A DNA stretch of 64,000 bases, from positions 4,586,971-4,650,970 of the forward strand of contig NC_081333.1 in NCBI RefSeq assembly GCF_022539665.2, written 5' to 3'. This document shows positions 54,401 through 64,000 of this stretch, piece after piece. The stretch comes from Daphnia carinata (lineage: Eukaryota > Arthropoda > Branchiopoda > Diplostraca > Daphniidae). The first letter of the stretch is position 1. Every line of letters starts with the position of its first letter. Under the pieces are notes generated by a model. That model did no database searches, was not told where the DNA came from, and saw nothing but the letters and a program-made list of their open reading frames with translations. A program made the position numbers and the translations under genes.

Positions 54401-57400
54401 AAAATTATCATGTAGGCCTAGTTTGTAAATCGTTTAAACCAGGTACTCCCTTCCAAAAAAAATTTAAAAACATCAAAACAATTAAATTGAAGTTGACAAT
54501 AGTTCCATGACGGGATGGAAGGGCTTAAGCAGTGCAACGAGAGAACGAAAACGCTTGGCACAGTTGGATGAAAATCTATACCCTCTATCCATTAGGATCG
54601 GCGCGTGTCACCAGCAACTCGAGTCCTACGGACGAAGGGCGGCTCATGACTTCGTTGGCGGCTTTCGAGTTTCGCCCAGTTTTTTTTTTTTTTTACATCA
54701 GTAGCGCCACCGTTGGCAGGGAGGGAGAGTTGCCCGGTGGGAAATGGGGGGGGGGGGTCTTCATGCATTGCAAACGGACCATTTCAGCCGTGCGTAATCC
54801 ACTCTTTATGGATCGCCCCGTGTCCCAGCAGTGCACGTTTACCTTGTTGATCCTGCGCTAAAAGCAGACTCAATCCAGCTACGCGAGCAATCGACGCATC
54901 CATCGTCTCTCGTTGCCACTTGCATTAGATTATAACGTGAGCATCATGCATGTGTGCGATGGGGTTGTATTTTTTTAATGCAGAATGCCGCAACGCTCGG
55001 TTCCATTATCTCGTCAACTCTGGTTTTTTCTTTTTTGCTTGTTTTTTTTTTTTTTTTTTTGGTTATCATTTCACTGTTAAAACGGGAGCAGCGTGACTAC
55101 AATGAGTCTGATAAGATTAAATGTTTCACTGGGCATAAAGCTCTTTTACGAACGAGCGTTTTGCCTAGTTTGTTAACCTAATTCAATCTTAGCATAACAA
55201 CCGGCGCACCTTTTTACTTAGGCCGTTCTGTTTTTTGCTCAACGTATGTTCGTTAAGAGTCGACGGCTTCATTTTGTACATGTACCTGTCTTCTACGTTG
55301 GTCTTACGCGTACAACAAAGTTTAGCGTTGGACTTTATTTTTTGGAGGGCGGGTAGGGGTTAAGGGCTTTAGCTGTTCAGAACAAACATGAACCTCCAAA
55401 ATTGACTTTATCTATATCAATATGTGATTACCTCTCCTGTTTTATGCCTACCGTGTATCGAATGAGGTACACGTGTCTGACTTGTCCTTTGCCTTATCCA
55501 TAATCTAAAAAAAGAAATGCTACAGGTACACAAGATGCGATGGTAGTGATTATAACATTGGAAATGTATTGAATTGGGCTTTTTTTTTTATTTTGTCCTC
55601 TTACGCAGCATATCTAACCAACACACAGTGCGGCTGTCATTCGCCTCACGAGTGAAAGAATGGGGCAAAATATCGTAATTGACCAAAGTTTACTTATGCT
55701 TGTGGCGAGCATATCCCGAGTTTATTGGGAACAGAATTTGTGTTCGAAACTGAAACGAACAAACAGTTATTTGTTGAAAAACAAATGTTTAAGCGATTCC
55801 GTGTTAGGGGAAAATTCCTATAACGGTGCAAGTGCGTATCGAGAGATTGAGAGGGGTGGAGGGCTTGAGATAGAATGATAGATATTTAATTATTTATTGA
55901 CTCAGACGTACCGATAAAATGGAGGAAAAAAGAAACCTGCTACTTATCGTATCAGACAAGTCCAGACTTGAACATACGAAGTTTTATCGCTAAGCGAGCT
56001 CAATGGACTGTAGTACACGAACAAACAAACTTTACATATGTATAATTAATTTGTTCAAGAATTCTTTGTGTGATTTTAGATTGACACCTCGGTGAAAAGG
56101 TTATTTTTTTTTGTCTCGTGTTAAGTTATGCATAGGCCTAATTGGTTGACGTGTTCGATAAAATGCCGTCGTAAAATCTCTTTAATGAACAATGAACTTA
56201 TGTTCTTCCCTTGACCATTTCCAATTGACACATAATTTTTGTTAGTTTTATTTGTAAACCTGATTGTTATCACACGTTCCTTAAAGATTTCTACAATAAA
56301 CTCAAAACCGGCCATTAATTCAAAAATCCCGATATTGCCATCGAAGTTTTAGATGAATCATCGTAATTGAAATTTTGTATAAGCGCTATAAAAAGGGATT
56401 AAAAGGTGTAGGGGAGGAGGTAAAGTAGAATAAGGGATAGGATAGATCGTAAAGGAAATTTGTCAGTTGCGCAGTGTTGTTAGGTCTACTTGCTTCTTCA
56501 TGGAGGCTTACAGCCAGAATATGTGGAATACGCAATACCCATACGGATTTGCTTGTAATCTCATTCTCATTGGTTCTGTATTTTAAACTCTCTCCCTCCT
56601 CCTCCCCCTCGCCATCACCACCATTTCAAATTATTGACAACGTTTGACGAGAGACGTCGACCAGCAAACGATGGCTGTGCTTTGGAACAGCAGTTCAGAT
56701 AGGTACGACTCCCTGTCCCGTTTCGATATGGTTGTCTTTAATGCGGCATTTTAGGTGATTGTAGTAGGTCTTTTTAGGGTGGAGTTGTGTCCTGGCTTTT
56801 CGTTGATCGATTAGATATGCCTCCTAGAAAGAAAAAAAAAATAAGGGGGGGTCGCTCTGAGTATTCTTTTGGAGATTACGCTTGATGGTCCCATTCCTTT
56901 CCCTTCAATCTCTCTAGGGTCCTTGGTTTAAAGAATTTCAAAGTAGACCGTCCATAATTATTTCTGTCTGATAGTTCCACTGTGTATTTTTTACATATTA
57001 TTCACTCCGGAACAAGTTTCCTTTTTTTTTTCCTTTCTTTCCCCTTTTTTCTAACCAGAAAAATCAAAACATAAAGTGGTATTAGTTTTAGACTAGCTTT
57101 AAACTAGCATAAATGCTAAATTGTATAACAAAGAAAGTTGGCATAGACAATAAGGCAAATATTGGAACACATATCTTTTTACTTTTTTTTAAGGTGTTGA
57201 TAATTTTTTGTAATTCATTATTTCTTTGGGAATCCTATGGCAGTGACACACGAAAAAAATAAAATAAATGCAGGAACTAAACCTGGTTTAAGGCGTATAA
57301 TAATAAAGCTGTTTTTTTTTCAACACAGACGAGAATAGGCCTATAGCTAGAAGCTGAGGTAAAACCTCTTCAGGCGCTTGACGTGCATCGATGTGACAAA

Positions 57401-58646
57401 TACCATTAAAAGCTTAAAGAAGGCAACATAAATAAATCGTTGACGTGTTCTATGTAGTCAAATCACCTTTTGTGTATTTTCTTATATGCAATCCAAATCT
57501 GTGATAACTAACAACAATTATCGGTCGTATATTATAGCTGATATACATCTTTTACACACGATGTGCGAGTAGCACAATTTACATGTACTTTAAAACATTG
57601 GGTAGCGTAGATTTTTCTTCACTATTTGTTTTGTAGAATCTATTTCAAACGCAATCGCTTTTTTCGTTCACCTTTCTTCGACCGTTTCTTATCACAACAT
57701 TATGAATGCCTAATCATCTGTCAACTTGCTTAAAAACAAGAAGAAAGGAAATGTGCTAATTCTTCCTATTTAATGTGAAGGTAAAAATGTTCATCGAATT
57801 AACGTTACAGGGAGCTGAATCGATTGATGTTGTACGTCGGCTTGAAAGAACAATCGATGTAGCGCTAGCCATAACGTCATTTCTTGTTCACTTGAGTGGG
57901 ACTCCATTGCCACTATAAAAGACACGACAACAGACTACCCACTTCTATGAAAGCGAAACAAAATAATTGTTTAGTCTTATTTGAGTTGTCTTTTGGGCTG
58001 TGAATGTTTATTCCGAATTGTTGGCATTTGGACTATCGACGGCGTGACCAGAGAAGCGTATAGATGATGCCCGATAGAATCCAGATGCACTTTTCACATG
58101 CCTCTTATTTTGGTATCTTTGCGCTGTAGTTGGCCGTCTATATCACAGCAGCTCTTGCACCTTCTCATTCCTGCTATTCTTTCGTTCCCTCGCTCTTACT
58201 TTGCTCTGCTTTTTCCTACTCGATTATTGACCTCATGGCTAATATTTATAGATGGATCTTAGATCAACAAGATTTTTTCTTTTTCTTTTATTTTGCTTCA
58301 TTTTTTTTTTCTCGGTCGCCGGCCCGCTCTAAAATAAGCGGAGCACGATGCGCCTATATAAGAGCATAATTACATCAATGCAAACACACACGCGTTATGG
58401 TTTTTCTAGATAAGATGCGTTCTGTGTGGTTTCCCACCACTATCATCGTGGCGCACGTACCACCGAAAAAAAAAACGGGAGACGGACGTTTATGATTGAT
58501 TTTTATTGATGTCTAGTTATATCAGTGGGACGTCTCTTTCGCAGAGCTTCTGAAAGATTGATAGTTCCTCTTTTCCCGCATAATCGTTAAAACATCAGCG
58601 TGGCAGTTACCAATTTTCGTATTAGTTGTAAGACATTATTATTTAA

Positions 58647-58680
58647 AAATAATAATAATAATAATAATAATAATATAATA
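58647..58680. repeat. (AAT)n microsatellite
   Basis: About ten AAT/TAA units, followed by ATAATAAGC. Confidence 0.9.
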
Positions 58681-61600
58681 AGCAAGATGTCGCAAAATAA
58701 AATTTTTTGCGCTATCGATCGACTGATGGTTAGTTCTCGGGACTCGCCTAAAAATATCGACATCCTTTCGTTTTCAGGTTTTATTTTCTATTTTTTAAAT
58801 ATTTTTATTTTATGTTCGGTTGCACATACGTAAGATATTTGTATATCTGAGATGACGGACGATTAACTATCGTCGTCAAACCTTCCTTGAACAATCCTTC
58901 TTGGATTAAACAACGGCTAAATCACTTTCTTTTTCAAAAATAAAACGAAAAATAGTAAAAAATGGGCACTTCCAATGTGAATAACGTAACCAATATCATA
59001 TATTATTTTACTTTATTTTGCTCACCTTTTTTTTTTTAGCTTTTGTCGATAGATGTTTGGGAGGGTAATGGTAAACGGCAGCTGTTTATTATCTCGACAG
59101 AGGGTGGCGCGGTATTAGGCCACATTTTCGACTATCAGAAAGAAACGAAAATGGAGGGGGCTGAGTTTGGCTGTGTTACGTGCTAAACAGTGTGCTTTTT
59201 AGGTGACAGTGTGGACAAAAGACGGGCTGACAGGAGGAAGAAAAGCTGGGAGGGGAGCAAGCGAACGCTAACTTGAAAAAGGTTACGTTTATTAGACCTC
59301 TGCTATCTGTACACAGCCCATAGCATAACGCATAGTCTGTTACACCTAGATCTAACAGCCTGCAGTGAAGGATACAAAAAGTATAAGCAAACGAAGTGAA
59401 AAGAGGCTTGGAAACTAAGGGAAGGTGAAGGAAGTCCCCCACAAAAAAGGAGAAAAAAAAAATTAAAAAAAAGAAAAAAAAAAATTGGGAAAATGGTTTG
59501 TGTGGTCTAAGCCAATTCTATTATACAAACATAAAGAGACTTGCTTATTCAGCCACCTTCAATGGGCCGTGAAATGTGTCGCTGGGTTGTTGATTGTATA
59601 GGTTTCCAGAAAGCTGCCCATTCATTCGCGGCCCGAGTCCTGACACTCCTCACATTATTATTACACCATTGGATGTAAAGCGATCGAGCCAAGAAGCGAA
59701 TGGTCTACTCTTCTTTTCTCCCCTATATAATGTGCGCAGAACATTGACGCAAGAAAAGACTAGACAAATGACGACAAATTCCGGAAATCCACTGCATTTT
59801 TTTTTATTGCCCGCAACGAATAGACTCGTCCGTTAGAGATGCCACTGTGTAACGTCATTTGACCAGCGCGCATGCCGTAGCCTCCAACTTATCGATCATT
59901 CAGGTGAATAGTTTCACCTCACGCCTTTTCTATGTACTTCCTCTGTGTAAGGTTATACCCCATCGCAGCCCGTCTCTTGTTCAACTAGGGCTGGACATTT
60001 ACCCCACTCGTTCAATGGCCAGACCACTACAATGGCCGATGATAGCCGTTCAACACATTTTCTATAACAAAGTTTTGAAATCGAGCTGCCATTCATCACG
60101 TGAAGAATGTGGTCGAAAAATGTGCCAAGAAAGGTTTTACGACTATTGTCACGATTGCGTAATAGCGAAATTCTCGTCATCGTCCAGCCATTTGGCTAGA
60201 TAGCTGCATGTTTATTGGAATAATGTGTACACCAAGCGTAAGATACCTAGTGAATTTTGCATAAACGCTACGTGACACCAACAAATGTTTATAGCTTGTT
60301 TAATAGTTGTGATGTACTGCGTGAACCTATGTACGTCTGCTTTAAAACAAAAAAATTATAAGGGAAACTTAATACTCCGCCGATGATGATTCCACTTATG
60401 GGATGTGCAGGCAAAAGTTTCGGAAACTTCGCTATATCCCACAACTTTCCGTAGCGTTTGCTAAAATTTATGGATTTCCTGGATGAGGCTAACATAACGA
60501 GAATTTGCTTAATTCTAAATTTAAGATAAATGTAAAGGTAATGTAGTAGGAAACATGTAATGCCATCATTTTTTTGTTCTCTTTAAACGATCAAACTTGT
60601 CATTAAATTTAAAAAAAATCTATCGAAAACTATTGTATTGAGGATAGGTCTATACATTTTCTTGCCTTACTACTGGCCGTCCAATACGACAACAACATAT
60701 GGATAAATGGCCTTACAATTAATTGAACGGCACATTCTTTCGTTTTCCCTTTGTAGCTCTTTATCTTTCTTATAACTCACATTTCTCCATCGTTTCCATG
60801 TACGAGCACAGTTCTTCTTCAAATAATGAAACGAGGGGGTTTCGACCTGCAGCCAGGGCGCTATGATTTTCCAATACATTAGCCACCATTTAGCCTTTCC
60901 ATAGAGAAATAATCATCACTCAGGTTGTTCGAGCCTCGCCATTCGATACGCTATTCGATACCCTTTATTAAAGCTTTGACTTCCAACGCCCTTCAATGTA
61001 AAAAAAAAAAAAAAAAGAAGAAACCCGAGCACAGCACAAAAGCCTGTCAACCTGGTTCAACTCTTCTTTTTTTTTTTTTTTACCTTCGCTTTTGTAGTCG
61101 ACCATGTACCATCATTGACCATTTCAGGTAAACTACAGCGGTTTGAGTTTTGAAAAAAAAAAATAGGTTTGCTTTTGTGGGCATGTAGGACTTTGGAAGG
61201 AGAGAACTAAAAAAAAAATAAAAAAATACAGGAAACGTGAAGAGAAACGAAGCTTTTTGATAAGGGCGAAAGAAAAAGCAAAAGTGTCCAACTGCACGTG
61301 CGCGGATCACTCCTTCGACGACACAGTAAGGTCGTCCACGATGCCTCCTCCCTCTTCTGTTTGATTACAAATGAAAAAAAGAAAAAAAAGGATGAAAGGC
61401 GCGGAAGAGTTCGTGCTCGACGAAGAGATACCTTTGCCGATGGTACAATGCGTAGCACTTTACCTGCTACTGAACGTGTATTTGCTGTTGCTTTGTCCGT
61501 TTTTTTTTGTCCCTTCTTTTCTGCGCGCACTCGCTACACACACGTACAATACATTTCAATTTTTTATTTATTTTTTTTTTTTTCTCTTTTTCTTTGGGCT

Positions 61601-63419
61601 TTTTGGGCGGGAGCCAATTAACCGGTGATTTCACAGGTCAACTGAACAAGGTCGTCTTTTTTTTCCCAAAGCCAAGAGGGAGATTGCAATTGGCAAACAA
61701 TCTCAGTGAGTTGCTGTCACCAAGTAGTAGGGCGGGTATCGATCACTAGTCAGCAGCGCACCCAAGAAAAAAAACAACGTTCATACCACCGCCGCATTGG
61801 CAACGTTTTCAACTGACTAAATAACCTTACAATAAATAAGTTTCAACCGACTTTGGTTACAATTGAAATTCTAAGAGATGCGTAGGTCGCATTGTGCTTT
61901 AAATCTACAATAATAAACTTCTTTAAAAAAAAAATATGTCATATTAGCTGATATAGTTTCTACCTAATCAAAGTGGAAGTTAATAGCGATGGTAAATTGG
62001 ACAAGACGAACATACTCTCTCGCTACATGTTTGCCCGTTAGAGTTTACTAGAACTGTTTACAATCCACCAAGAAATACTCGGTGCAAACTTCGGTATAGA
62101 ATGGCCGTTAATCGACGGAGGGTGGAATTTTACTCATTGTGGTTGCTCGACGTTCCCATTGTTTTTTTTCCAAGTTGTTGTCAACAAGTCAGTTGTATGG
62201 GAAAAAAACGAATTTCATGTTCGCACCCGCATGCAACGGGTTGTGCTGAAACAATAAAAACGTCTTCAAGAAATCAGAACTCTTTATTCAACTTTCAATG
62301 TCTTTAAGAAACCAATTCTCTTCATGAACTCAAAAGGCGCGGATGACATAAATGACAGGTAAGAAAAGGGACTGCTTTGCGTTCGCTTACACACGTTGTC
62401 TTATGGCATGTCTATAACATTTGTGGCATATCGATTTGTAAGGGTCATTTATAATAGCTTTATCGAGAAACGAAACCCATGCATAGTGACGAAGACGAAA
62501 AGGGAACTTCACGTGAGCAGCCTAATATTTAAGTAATATCCGTATATTCTTAAGATGTGATGCTTTGTTTTGAAAATTTGAACTAGGCCTCTAGATTTTC
62601 AGTATTCACTACTACAGAAGACAGTCGATTTTTAAATAGCTTACTCATCGCCCCAATAGCCAAAACCCGAAGCTAACTATTAATTATCAATTTACAATCG
62701 CGCTAGCTATTAATGAGAGTATAGCGTTTTAACGAAATTTTTGGGGTATTAGACGCACAACTACGTAAAGCTCTTATTATTAAGTGCTTACAGAAATTCA
62801 AACAAAAAAAAAAAATAATCAGCTAAATAAACCAATAAAAAATTGGGATAAAAATTGCGTGGTCCAATACTAATGATAGCACCCAGAACCGTAGGTCTGG
62901 GTCCTCATAAATTAGAGCCAATCGCCGTAATTTCTATTAATTCCTCCTTTTTTTTCTTTTTATTGCGTTGCCGTTAGGCCACATGCTAGGTTGCATTATT
63001 TGCCATGGGAAAATCTGTGTCTACATATTACAGGTGCTACCAGAGTACGGGAGGGAATGTGTCAGGTGCATGAAAGTGAAAAAGAGAGCCAACCACCCGT
63101 CAGCGATCACACGTCACACCCATCGGCCTCGATGCGACACATCAAATTTGTCACGTCCTCCACCCCCCAAGTATAAACCCCTCCATCCTCTGTTTCTCGG
63201 CCTCTACCATGCCATACTTCTACCATCGTTCTCCCTTTGTTTATAAGAACTTTCGTCGCGAAAAAAAAATAAAATATATAATCCATCGACGGACGACAGA
63301 GTGCGTGTACAACAGCTCAGTACGATAGTGTGAAGCCCGGAACAGAAATGGACGGTAGGGCCATAGCAGAGGCCGTCACTTATAATTTGTATTGGTCATT
63401 AGCAACGCGTAGAGCTCTG

Positions 63420-63420
<1 letters not shown>

Positions 63421-63448
<28 letters not shown>
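63421..63448. repeat. Poly(A) run of about 28
   Basis: The longest homopolymer in the window, adjacent to GGGTTCGGGTG. No retroposed gene body is recognisable next to it. Confidence 0.85.
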
Positions 63449-63451
<3 letters not shown>

Positions 63452-64000
63452 TTCGGGTGACACAACTGTCTGGTGATAGAAGAACACGCATGTACTACAC
63501 TCGTGTCGTGCCCTTTGTTCAATTTTTACACATGCAATTGTTTATGTTTATCATAGGGAATATGGAAGAATAGCGTGTGTGCTTTGTCATTCTCTTCCCT
63601 TCTATTAACGACCGGTACACTATATACTAGGTCTATGTCGTATTTACCCCTTCCCGCTTTTACGTGTGTACAATTTATTGTTCATTGATGTACTGCCCTA
63701 TCGCTACGTAGCGCCGCTCTTCTGCTACCGGCGGACACCCGCCAACACTCATCACGCATTTATGATTTTTCTTAAGGCTAGCACACTATATACACTGACC
63801 GACTTTCCCAATCAGGCTTTAGATCCAATCTTTGGCGTTCGAAACAACGCATTTATAAAAACGGAACACGCAATACAACGCCACGTGTTAGAGTATAGGC
63901 CTATAGATTTGTGTGCTAATTCCTTGATTTATAATTTTTTTTTTGTTGACACACGATAGCACAGTCGTAAATTTTGTGATGGTAACTCATTAATCCGGAT

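Larger units (their letters stand above)
54001..64000. other. Gene-poor region downstream of FoxA, part 2
   Basis: Again no supported gene. It contains an (AAT)n tract at 58647-58680, a 28 bp A run at 63421-63448, a TATAAAAG box near 57915 next to the palindrome CACTTGAGTG (about 57890), and a TATATAAG box near 58353. Neither box has a coding exon downstream in the window. Confidence 0.5.

Overview
The window looks like a 64 kb piece of an AT-rich arthropod nuclear genome. A cladoceran crustacean such as Daphnia is my best guess. The reasons are compact genes with many 55-110 bp introns, the protein sequences themselves, and a dense set of TIR and DIRS elements. The species is an inference. 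Four host genes can be modelled exon by exon with consistent splice phases and no internal stops: an NK-2 class homeobox gene orthologous to ventral nervous system defective (vnd/Nkx2.2; minus, 3718-5708, 477 aa), translation elongation factor 1 gamma (minus, 11334-13218, 434 aa), the NCoR/SMRT corepressor subunit GPS2 (plus, 14906-18213, 446 aa) and a forkhead gene of the FoxA/fork head class (plus, 42013-44787, 614 aa). eEF1-gamma and GPS2 lie head to head about 1.7 kb apart, with small inverted-repeat elements between them.

From about 19.8 to 37.6 kb the window is a pile-up of mobile DNA. It begins with an apparently intact DIRS-type tyrosine-recombinase retrotransposon (19829-24125; an uninterrupted gag-like/RT/RNase H frame overlapping a tyrosine recombinase frame). 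Next is a 3.1 kb element bounded by CCCACATAGCACA inverted repeats (24183-27246). It holds the 3' exons of a DUF4806-domain gene plus spliced pieces of a claudin-like gene and of a PfkB-type sugar kinase. A 5.7 kb element follows, bounded by CCCTAGTAGAAC inverted repeats and flanked by TA (27342-33083). It carries a decayed multi-exon DUF4806 gene, one exon of which is split by a 1.5 kb hAT insertion with a perfect 8 bp target duplication. A 172 bp DIRS remnant (33099-33270) then fuses the two ends of the element as a circle junction would. Further along are retroelement-like debris, a 65 bp direct repeat of paired stem-loops, and two more inverted-repeat elements.

The 19 kb downstream of FoxA (44.8-64 kb) and the 5 kb upstream of vnd (5.7-11 kb) show no convincing genes. 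Both flank developmental transcription factors, so distal regulatory DNA is a plausible content, but this is inference. The downstream region is rich in homopolymer runs and microsatellites. The palindrome TAGGCCTA occurs nine times between 34 and 64 kb and not at all before.

The strongest candidates for something undescribed are the two neighbouring TIR elements that each carry a DUF4806 gene on the same strand with GACATC-rich subterminal repeats, the gene-fragment capture in the first of them, and the DIRS end-fusion remnant.
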